From contig DBHR01000001.1 of NCBI GenBank assembly GCA_002296225.1, forward strand, positions 2,355-8,521: DNA of 6,167 nt, given 5' to 3'. This document shows positions 1-5,447 of this stretch, piece by piece; the first letter of the stretch is position 1, and each line of letters starts with the position of its first letter. A program made the position numbers and the translations under genes. The notes below the pieces were generated by a model. It searched no databases and was not told the origin of the DNA. It was given only the letters and a program-made list of their open reading frames with translations. Origin of the DNA: Acidobacteria bacterium UBA823 (GTDB lineage Bacteria > Acidobacteriota > Vicinamibacteria > Vicinamibacterales > UBA823).

Positions 1-931
1 CGTTCTGCGTGTTGTCGTATTCGATCAAGAAGGTAGGTCCTTGAATCCGATAGTAGTGACCCTGCCCCTTCTCGATGCCACCCAGCCAGGCGAACTTCAC
101 ATGGTCCATCCCAGCGGCGTGGACTCGGTCGAGCCGATCGGATGCGACTTGGACCGGTTGCGCGTTGGCGTATTCCTCGATGAGTGTGACTAGCGCGCGC
201 TGTTGGTCCATGGTCAGCGCTCCGAACGCCACGCCGACGTCTGACTGCAAGGCCGCTTCGCGCTTGTTGGTTGTCAAAATATCACTTGGCGCTGTTTCGC
301 TAACGATCGCTTGTGCACGTTGGGAGTCGTTTAGTGAATGGATGAAGGTGCGCGCGAGGTCCTCCTCGGTGCCAAGGACTCGGGTGCCGCGCATCGGGCC
401 CTCCCGCACTTCAGCCGGGTTGGCGCCAAAGAATTGCGGGCTGGCTGCCATCGCGCTGCCGTTAACGATCGTCCAGTGCTGCGAGATATGGTGGCCCTCG
501 TAGCGCCAGCCCCAGGGACCACGTTCCGAGGGCTCACCGAAGAACGTGAAGTAGTACAACCCCGTGTCGCGGAATGTCCGCCCTGACATCTCGAACAGCA
601 CGAGCTCGAGTTGACGGATTGTTTCCGCCTTGTCGTAGCCCTTTTCGCTGAAGCCAGCTCTCAACAATTCAAGCGCCACTTTCTGCTGGGCGTCATCCAT
701 GGACTTGAAAGGTAGGCCTTTGCGGTCCACCGGCGTATAAAACCAGTTGTAGCGCTCGGCGGAATTAAACGGAATGGTCGCCTGCGCGGCTTGTTCAGGA
801 CTCAGGGTATCGAGAAACTTTTGGGCGATACCAAGCATCTCGGATTCTGGCGCCTGGACTGGAGGGGTCGTTGAGCTAGCGCCGAGGGATACGAGCGCAA
901 ATATCGTCAGAAACACGGCGCGCACAGTCAT
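1..931 (-). CDS. Secreted DUF3500 family protein, C-terminus cut by window edge
   Basis: 310 codons are visible, and the frame is still open at base 1. Residues 1-27 look like a Sec signal peptide: Arg4, a hydrophobic run AVFLTIFALVSLG, and possible cleavage after VQA (25-27). The mature part has marks of the DUF3500 family as I know it: PWGWRYEGHHIS at 139-150, SPQFFGANPAEV at 164-175, an EEDLAR segment near 189-194, and GHYYRIQGPTFLIEYDNTQN at 291-310. Family members usually continue past this last block with a His-rich stretch, so a few tens of residues are probably missing. The ATG at 931 is chosen because it begins the signal peptide and has GAGGAG 8 bases upstream. The biochemical role of DUF3500 is unknown to me. 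The gene lies 119 bases downstream of tyrA on the same strand, so cotranscription is possible but not shown. Family assignment is firm by motif; function is open. Confidence 0.88.
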   Translation of the reverse strand, partial: MTVRAVFLTIFALVSLGASSTTPPVQAPESEMLGIAQKFLDTLSPEQAAQATIPFNSAERYNWFYTPVDRKGLPFKSMDDAQQKVALELLRAGFSEKGYDKAETIRQLELVLFEMSGRTFRDTGLYYFTFFGEPSERGPWGWRYEGHHISQHWTIVNGSAMAASPQFFGANPAEVREGPMRGTRVLGTEEDLARTFIHSLNDSQRAQAIVSETAPSDILTTNKREAALQSDVGVAFGALTMDQQRALVTLIEEYANAQPVQVASDRLDRVHAAGMDHVKFAWLGGIEKGQGHYYRIQGPTFLIEYDNTQN

Positions 932-939
932 CGTGAGCT

Positions 940-945
940 CTCCTC
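940..945 (-). promoter_or_regulatory. Ribosome binding site of the DUF3500 gene
   Basis: The minus strand reads GAGGAG, followed by 8 bases and then ATG at 931. It fixes the start of the DUF3500 gene. The rest of the gap up to the tyrA stop (946-1050) shows no convincing promoter or terminator hairpin. Confidence 0.7.
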
Positions 946-1050
946 AGTTCGTCTTGAGACAATGCCGAAGTTCATCGCTGTTGCCATCGCCTGGTTCCAT
1001 CAATTCTTCGACCCGGCGAACATCGCGCGAGGTATTCTGCCGAGACCGTC

Positions 1051-2154
1051 TTAGATCAGTCGATCCCCTAAGTATTGCCGGCCGTTTTCCATCAGCGTCT
1101 GGAAGGCGCTTTCATCCCCGGCCTCGACGACCGCGCGAACGCGCGCAACGGCTGATTCCAGAGCTTCAAGGGACTCTGTTCCGAAGTTGTTAAGGGACTG
1201 AATTTCAAAGTAGAGCTGTGGGCTGTCGTGAACAACGCGGTCCGCGACACGGAGCTGCTCATCGAACGTCGTGCTCGACAGTTCAGCCAGAGTCGGCGCC
1301 GCCTCGCCACTTTCGACAAGTGCGGTCATGAACGCGATGTTGGTAGCATGAGCCAAACCAAGAATCCAGGCAATCAGTCGATCGTGGCTCTCCAAGTCCA
1401 TACTGACGCGGGCCGCCATTGTCGAACTGAAGAGTTCCTCTGCCGATTTAGTCGCCTCTGAGACGCCGACGTCGATGAAGATCACGTGACGGCCAGACAA
1501 CAACTCTGTGTCGGGCCCGAACATTGGATGTACCGACGTAACCCGTGCGCCTGCTTGTGCGAGCGCGACGAGCCCAGGACGCACCGGGCTTTTCAGCGAG
1601 CCGATGTCAAAAACAACACCTTCGATAGATCGTTCGGCCAGTTCGAGCAGGATGGCATTCGACGCGCGTAGTGGTGCGGCGACGACGATGACGTCGTGGC
1701 CGAGATTGACAGTATGCCAGTCCGTGTAATGCGCGTGACCCTCGACGCCGCCGGCCGGGTCAGCCACGTCTACCTGATAGCCTTGGGAGGCTAAGAACCT
1801 CACGAACCAACGTCCCATTTTCCCGGCGCCGCCAATCACGATCGCTTGCCGTCCAACGCCACCGGCGCGAGCCTCCACCTCGCCGCGTTCTTGGACCGTC
1901 AACGACGACCGGATAAGGGATAGGGTGAGTTGTTCGGCTAAGTCCGGGTCGAAGCGAAGTTTCCCGGCCATGGCGCGGGCTCGATCGACGACGGCTTTCT
2001 CTTGACGGTAGTCGCGGAGGGGCAGTCCGGCTTCGCGCTTGCTGGAACCAATCGTCGTGGACAGACGCTGCCGCGCAGCGACGAGCGTCAGAATCTGGCG
2101 GTCGATGTCGGCAAGTTCTGCCCTGAGGGCGGTTAAAGGCTTGGCCACGGCCAA
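1051..2154 (-). CDS. tyrA: Bifunctional chorismate mutase / prephenate dehydrogenase (T-protein)
   Basis: This cytoplasmic enzyme converts chorismate to prephenate, then oxidises prephenate to 4-hydroxyphenylpyruvate with NAD+, leading to tyrosine. It is 367 residues from the chosen TTG, against 373 for E. coli TyrA. Residues 7-90 are an AroQ-type chorismate mutase. Compared with the E. coli chorismate mutase domain from memory, Arg11, Arg28, Lys39, Asp48, Glu52, Ser84 and Gln88 all match at the same numbers, but the Arg51 position is Gln, with Arg at 50. The NAD-binding loop GGAGKMG spans 108-114, and Asp132 after strand 2 suits NAD+. HPMFGP at 209-214 carries His209, equal to the catalytic His197 of E. 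coli. Arg306 aligns with the prephenate-binding Arg294. The frame stays open upstream to an ATG at 2394, but that would overlap the opposite-strand aminotransferase by 140 bases. TTG at 2154, with AAGG and GAG upstream, or GTG at 2148, fits better. The function is secure; the exact start is less so. Confidence 0.94.
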   Translation of the reverse strand: MAVAKPLTALRAELADIDRQILTLVAARQRLSTTIGSSKREAGLPLRDYRQEKAVVDRARAMAGKLRFDPDLAEQLTLSLIRSSLTVQERGEVEARAGGVGRQAIVIGGAGKMGRWFVRFLASQGYQVDVADPAGGVEGHAHYTDWHTVNLGHDVIVVAAPLRASNAILLELAERSIEGVVFDIGSLKSPVRPGLVALAQAGARVTSVHPMFGPDTELLSGRHVIFIDVGVSEATKSAEELFSSTMAARVSMDLESHDRLIAWILGLAHATNIAFMTALVESGEAAPTLAELSSTTFDEQLRVADRVVHDSPQLYFEIQSLNNFGTESLEALESAVARVRAVVEAGDESAFQTLMENGRQYLGDRLI

Positions 2155-2254
2155 TTGTAGCTCAGCCTTGCGTGGTGGGGCCGCTGCTAGTGTAGTATTG
2201 ACCCGGTTCTGAAATAGGCGGTAGGGGAACTCGGAAATAGCGAGGAGCACACGA
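2155..2254. promoter_or_regulatory. Divergent control region between tyrA and the Tat aminotransferase gene
   Basis: These 100 bases must hold the start signals for both divergent genes unless promoters lie inside the coding regions. On the plus strand TTGACC (2198-2203) resembles a -35 box, but the -10 candidate 17-18 bases later (GTAGGG or TAGGGG) is poor. On the minus strand TACACT resembles a -10 box, with no good -35. Promoters are therefore inferred from gene layout rather than seen clearly. No operator palindrome, riboswitch or T-box-like structure was recognised. Confidence 0.4.
2242..2247 (+). promoter_or_regulatory. Ribosome binding site of the Tat aminotransferase gene
   Basis: GAGGAG lies 7 bases before the ATG at 2255. 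It supports that ATG, and therefore the presence of the full twin-arginine leader in the protein. Confidence 0.8.
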
Positions 2255-3625
2255 ATGTCAGAGAAATTATGGTTGAACCGTAGGGCGTTTCTGAGGGGTG
2301 CTGGGCTGACCGCTCTCGCGGGCGCTGCCACCTCAGGGCCTTCGCTGGTGACTCCTGTCACGGCCGCAACGTTGGAACAGGCGGATTCCACCACCTATGA
2401 TTTCGACACGGTCTACGACCGCGTGGGGTCCAATTCTGTGAAGTGGGACGCGGCAATCGACCGTTATGGTCGAGAGAATATTGACGTTGGCATGGGGATC
2501 GCGGATATGGATTTCCGAGCTGCTCCCTGCATTACCCGAGGACTTGCGGAGCGCTGCCAACATGAAAACTGGGGCTACATGACTACGCCTCGGAGTTTCT
2601 ATCAGCAGATCGCTGACTGGAACAAGAATCGCTATGGTCTTGAGGTGGACCCTGAATCCATCACACTTTCGGACGGTGTTCACCCAGCATTGATTGCAGC
2701 CCTGAAGGCGGTTTCGCCACCTGAAAGTAAAGTGCTTCTGACGACGGCTGTGTACAGCGGTTTTTATGGGGACCTACGACAGAGTCGGACTCTTGAAGAA
2801 AATAGTCCGATGATTTTGGAAAATGGTCACTATCGGATTGATTTTGATGACTTTGAATCTCGGATGAGTCACGACACCGATGCGTTGATCCTTTGTAATC
2901 CGCAGAACCCGACGGGCAACTGTTGGTCGGAAGAGGATTTGTTGCGATTGGGACGGATGTGTCTTGAGCATCGCGTGGTGGTTCTGTCGGATGAAATTCA
3001 TTGCGATTTCGTTATGAAGGGTCAGAAGTACACGCCGTTCGCCAGTCTGCCTGATAAGGAGGTCGTGGACAACAGCGTGACCTTTAAGGCAGCCAGTAAG
3101 ACGTTTAGTCTTGCGGCCATGAAGATTGCCTGGTTCTTTTCCACGAATCCTGAGTTGCTTGCGCTGGTTCGTGGGCAACATCGGGCGAATACCAATACGC
3201 TGGGTGTGGTGGCGAACCAGGCCGCTCTGACGGATGAAGGCGCAGATTGGTTAGACCAGGTGAACGTCTACATCGACGCGAACCAGGATTTCGCTGAGCA
3301 ATATATTCGAGAGAACCTGCCAGGGGTCGAATATACGAAGGCGCAGGGCACCTACTTGGCGTGGATTGATATTAGCGGAGTAGCTGAGCGCCTTGATGCG
3401 AAGCGTTTAGCCGAGGAGGCTACGGCGAACAGTGAAACGGGTAGGCCAGTGACGGCGGAGACGATCGTTGGGAACTGGTTCATCGAAAATGCGAAAGTCC
3501 AGCTGAATGCTGGGTCGTCCTATGGGCCAGGTGGCGAGAATCACATGCGGATGAACGTAGCCACGTCTCGTCAGATTCTCAAGCTTGCCCTCGACAACAT
3601 GGCCGCGGCGTTGAACGACCTGTAA
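2255..3625 (+). CDS. Tat-exported MalY/PatB-type PLP-dependent aminotransferase or C-S lyase
   Basis: 456 residues. Residues 8-14 read NRRAFLR, a close fit to the twin-arginine consensus. A mild hydrophobic stretch follows, with a likely cleavage site at VTA or TAA (35-38), so a folded, cofactor-loaded enzyme is predicted to be exported. The rest is fold-type I, class I/II aminotransferase of the MalY/PatB branch: SVKWD (61-65), ADMDF (83-87), WGY (106-108), AVYSGFYG (165-172), CNPQNPTG (214-221), SDEIH (245-249), the PLP-binding Lys282 in SKTF (281-284), GTYLAWID (365-372), and Arg432 in RMN for the substrate carboxylate. All core catalytic residues are present. MalY/PatB enzymes cleave C-S bonds (cystathionine beta-lyase), while close relatives transaminate; the sequence does not decide which. 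Position next to tyrA favours an aromatic amino acid role, but that is inference. Several stretches, such as 2820-2880, are visibly richer in A and T than the neighbouring genes. Confidence 0.9.
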   Translation: MSEKLWLNRRAFLRGAGLTALAGAATSGPSLVTPVTAATLEQADSTTYDFDTVYDRVGSNSVKWDAAIDRYGRENIDVGMGIADMDFRAAPCITRGLAERCQHENWGYMTTPRSFYQQIADWNKNRYGLEVDPESITLSDGVHPALIAALKAVSPPESKVLLTTAVYSGFYGDLRQSRTLEENSPMILENGHYRIDFDDFESRMSHDTDALILCNPQNPTGNCWSEEDLLRLGRMCLEHRVVVLSDEIHCDFVMKGQKYTPFASLPDKEVVDNSVTFKAASKTFSLAAMKIAWFFSTNPELLALVRGQHRANTNTLGVVANQAALTDEGADWLDQVNVYIDANQDFAEQYIRENLPGVEYTKAQGTYLAWIDISGVAERLDAKRLAEEATANSETGRPVTAETIVGNWFIENAKVQLNAGSSYGPGGENHMRMNVATSRQILKLALDNMAAALNDL

Positions 3626-3649
3626 GCTTGCCGGTACGTGCGGCGTAGG

Positions 3650-3682
3650 AAAAAAGGAGGTCTACTAGACCTCCTTTTTTTT
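3650..3682. terminator. Bidirectional rho-independent terminator
   Basis: A 13-base-pair perfect stem, AAAAAAGGAGGTC with GACCTCCTTTTTT, closes on the loop TACTA. The A-tract on one side and T-tract on the other make it a U-tailed hairpin on both strands. It lies 24 bases after the aminotransferase stop and 37 bases beyond the stop of the converging repeat-domain gene, so it can end both transcription units. The GGAGGT in the stem is not a ribosome site. Confidence 0.92.
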
Positions 3683-3719
3683 GAATGAGTCGAATTTCGA
3701 AGACCGACGACGACGCCTG

Positions 3720-4307
3720 TTACGGGGCGCTACTCGACAATGGCGTGTTGTTGATTGGGATCATGATGTGTGCGCCTGGCGTGCCCGCGCGCATCAGCCA
3801 CGGCCGCCCTCGGCCTCTCAAGGCGTTCTCCCGCTGACTGACCGTCGAGACGCCGATCGATTCAGAGGTGGCGCCAGGCACCAGCATTACCCACAGGAGT
3901 TTAATCCTCCGGCTGTCGTGCCGGAGCGCATACGCCATCGAACCGAAGGTCGGCGGTGGGAGCTCGCCAGCCACACGCGCGGCTGCGATTCCCGCCTGAA
4001 CGTCTTCGGGGGACTTCCCCTCGGCGCGAAGCATCGCCATGAGATCAAATTGGGACGCCAGCGCCTTGCTGTAGCAGCTTGTCTGCATGGCCTGTGGGTC
4101 CATCGTCTGACACTCGACCTGATTCGTTCCCTGGCGAAGGACTCGACGGGCGCCGGTGTCGGGGTTGTAGGTCACTACGGTCGCGTCAGCCTTAAGGTCT
4201 TCGGGCAGGGGAAGAACCGCTTCAGCGATCTGTTGCTTGAGCGGTTGGGCCCCCGCGCCGGCTGGTCCGGCTACGAGGGCGCTCATGAGCACGGCAGTAA
4301 TGAGCAC
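3720..4307 (-). CDS. Secreted single-domain protein, third copy of the 172-residue repeat domain
   Basis: 195 residues from a GTG at 4307. Residues 1-21 form a hydrophobic leader ending AGAGAQ, with likely cleavage after GAGA (17-20). No basic residue precedes the hydrophobic run if GTG is the true start. Residues 22-192 are one copy of the domain found twice in the gene upstream: AVLPLPEDLKADATVVTY (30-47), Cys66 and Cys78, WVM near 139, and PWLM then GAHIMIPINNT (178-188). By hand count it matches the second upstream copy at 123 of 171 positions with no gap. The start is uncertain: GTG at 4307 is 6 bases after the upstream stop in the same frame, with only GAGAG placed too close, and an in-frame ATG at 4286 would halve the leader. 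Translation probably depends on coupling to the upstream gene. Function unknown; I recognise similar secreted bacterial proteins only as hypothetical. Confidence 0.82.
   Translation of the reverse strand: MLITAVLMSALVAGPAGAGAQPLKQQIAEAVLPLPEDLKADATVVTYNPDTGARRVLRQGTNQVECQTMDPQAMQTSCYSKALASQFDLMAMLRAEGKSPEDVQAGIAAARVAGELPPPTFGSMAYALRHDSRRIKLLWVMLVPGATSESIGVSTVSQRENALRGRGRPWLMRAGTPGAHIMIPINNTPLSSSAP
3732..4244 (-). repeat. Repeat domain copy 3 (single-domain gene)
   Basis: Residues 22-192 of the downstream protein. It aligns without gaps to copies 1 and 2, with the two cysteines at the same 11-residue separation. Its middle section differs most from the other copies, while the N-terminal PLPEDLKADATV block and the C-terminal GAHIMIPINNT block are kept. 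Confidence 0.9.
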
Positions 4308-4316
4308 GGCTCTCTA
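4305..4316 (-). other. In-frame stop/start junction between the two repeat-domain genes
   Basis: The minus strand reads TAG AGA GCC GTG. TAG ends the two-domain gene and GTG is the first usable start of the single-domain gene, both in one frame. Aligning the two leaders puts TAG, Arg, Ala, Val opposite Met, Arg, Ser, Val of the upstream leader, so TAG occupies the expected start-codon position. Consequences are stop-codon-coupled reinitiation at GTG, an unproven low level of readthrough giving a three-domain chain, or a sequencing error. Confidence 0.6.
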
Positions 4317-5429
4317 GCGGCCGCTTGATAGCGGTGTATTGTTAATCGGGATCATGATGTGCGCACCCGGTGTGCCGGGGCGCATCAGCCAGGGGCGTCC
4401 CTCACCGTTGAGGGCGTTATTGCGCTGGCTCACGGTTGAGACGCCAATCGATTCCGGCGTCGCGCCAGGGACCACCATCACCCACAATAATTTGATCTGT
4501 CGGTCATTGTGTCGCAACAGATACATCATCTCCCCGAACGACGGCGAGGGGAGCGTGCCTGCTTCTCGGCCAGCAGCGGTCGCGGCTCGGATTTCCGCAG
4601 CAGACTTGCCCTCGGCACGAAGCTTCGCACTGAGGTCGCGCAGCGGGGCGCCCCGCTGATTGAAGCAGATCGTTTGCTGGCTCGCTGGGTCCGGGGGATA
4701 ACACTCGACCTGATTCGTCCCTTGCCGGAGGACCACCCGGGCACCGGTGTCGGGGTCGTAAGTCACCACGGTCGCATCAGCCTTGAGGTCCTCGGGTAGG
4801 GGCAGGACCGCCTCAGCGACCTTTTGTTCGACTGACTTGTTGGACCACAGCGTGTTGTTGATCGGGATCATGACGTGCGCGCCCGACGTCCCGGGGCGCA
4901 TTAGCCAGGGCCGACCTTCACCGTTGAGGGCGTTATCCCGCTGACTGTCGGTCGAGATACCGACCGACTCCGGTGTCGCGCCCGGCACACGCATCACCCA
5001 AAGTAGCCTGATCCGGTCATCCTTTTTGTAGAGGCGATACGTCATCGTCCCGGATGGTGTCTCGGAGATCGTCCCGGCCTCGATTGCTGCCGCGACCGCA
5101 GTTTGAATCGCTTCACTCGATTGGCCCTCGGCCCGGAGCTTCGCCGTTAGGTCGTTCCGCGGGGCGAGCACCTTGTTGTAGCAACGGGTGAACCCGGTTG
5201 CCAGGTCCTCGGGTTGACACTCGACGATGTTCGTACCCTGACGGAGGACCTTCCTGGCGCCTGTCTGGGGTTCGTAGGTGACCACGGTCGCGTCGGCTTT
5301 TAGATCCTCGGGTAGGGGCAGGACCGCGGCGGCGATCGTTTGCTCTACCGACTGGTCCTGAGCGCCAGCCGAACCGGCCAGGGTGGCACCCGTAAGAACG
5401 ACAACAAGTAAGCTAACGACACTCCTCAT
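4314..5429 (-). CDS. Secreted protein with two tandem copies of a 172-residue domain
   Basis: 371 residues. Residues 1-23 are a Sec signal peptide: Arg2, hydrophobic VVSLLVVVLTGATLAG, and cleavage after AGA (21-23). The mature part is two consecutive copies, 27-198 and 199-369, in register with an offset of exactly 172 and 116 of 171 identical positions by hand count. Shared blocks are AVLPLPEDLKADATVVTY, VLRQGTN.VEC, LRAEG, LLWVM.VPGATPES, NALNGEGRPWLMRPGT and MIPINNT. Each copy has two cysteines 12 positions apart (71/83 and 243/255), which in an exported protein suggests one disulfide per domain. There is no CxxCH haem motif, lipobox or membrane anchor. ATG at 5429 has GGAGGT close upstream. 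It follows the molybdoenzyme gene by 18 bases, so the two are very likely cotranscribed. Role unknown; a partner or accessory of the molybdoenzyme is possible but only suggested by position. Confidence 0.9.
   Translation of the reverse strand: MRSVVSLLVVVLTGATLAGSAGAQDQSVEQTIAAAVLPLPEDLKADATVVTYEPQTGARKVLRQGTNIVECQPEDLATGFTRCYNKVLAPRNDLTAKLRAEGQSSEAIQTAVAAAIEAGTISETPSGTMTYRLYKKDDRIRLLWVMRVPGATPESVGISTDSQRDNALNGEGRPWLMRPGTSGAHVMIPINNTLWSNKSVEQKVAEAVLPLPEDLKADATVVTYDPDTGARVVLRQGTNQVECYPPDPASQQTICFNQRGAPLRDLSAKLRAEGKSAAEIRAATAAGREAGTLPSPSFGEMMYLLRHNDRQIKLLWVMVVPGATPESIGVSTVSQRNNALNGEGRPWLMRPGTPGAHIMIPINNTPLSSGR
4323..4835 (-). repeat. Repeat domain copy 2
   Basis: Residues 199-369 of the two-domain protein. 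It begins SVEQ, like copy 1, and ends NNTPLSS, like copy 3. Its C-terminal part is closer to copy 3 than to copy 1 (both read GTPGAHIMIPINNTPLSS), which suggests local exchange between copies or a particular order of duplication. Confidence 0.92.
4836..5351 (-). repeat. Repeat domain copy 1
   Basis: Residues 27-198 of the two-domain protein, joined directly to copy 2 by the short linker NNTLWSNK with no spacer domain. It is the most divergent copy in the middle third (residues about 110-140), where it has YRLYKKDD in place of the LLRHNDR and ALRHDSR of the other two. Confidence 0.92.
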
Positions 5430-5433
5430 TACG

Positions 5434-5439
5434 ACCTCC
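5434..5439 (-). promoter_or_regulatory. Ribosome binding site of the two-domain secreted protein
   Basis: The minus strand reads GGAGGT ending 4 bases before ATG at 5429. It lies inside the 18-base gap after the molybdoenzyme stop, so no separate promoter fits there. Confidence 0.78.
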
Positions 5440-5447
5440 GTAGAACG

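Noticed and set aside
951..960. Small palindrome GTCTTGAGAC before the DUF3500 gene
   Set aside because: A four-base-pair stem with a two-base loop and no T-tract is too weak for a terminator or operator claim.
75..1193. Plus-strand open frames over the DUF3500 and tyrA regions
   Set aside because: They lie opposite recognisable proteins with leaders and family motifs, have no family motif of their own and no fitting ribosome site.
2155..2394. An 80-residue N-terminal extension of TyrA starting at the ATG at 2394
   Set aside because: It would overlap the opposite-strand aminotransferase start and its ribosome site, resembles no TyrA sequence, and makes the protein far longer than the family.
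4317..4324. GCGGCCGC (NotI site) at the end of the two-domain gene, as a sign of cloning vector
   Set aside because: It is part of the coding frame in a GC-rich gene, with natural sequence on both sides.
3681..4328. A 215-residue plus-strand frame preceded by AAGGAGGT
   Set aside because: The SD-like bases are the stem of the terminator, the spacing is wrong, and the frame is antisense to the third repeat-domain copy.
4339..4799. Plus- and minus-strand shadow frames inside the two-domain gene
   Set aside because: The frame carrying the leader and both in-register repeats explains this stretch. The others share no conservation between copies.
4314..5429. Repeat-domain protein as a cytochrome partner of the molybdoenzyme
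   Set aside because: No CxxCH motif exists in any copy. The cysteines are 12 positions apart.
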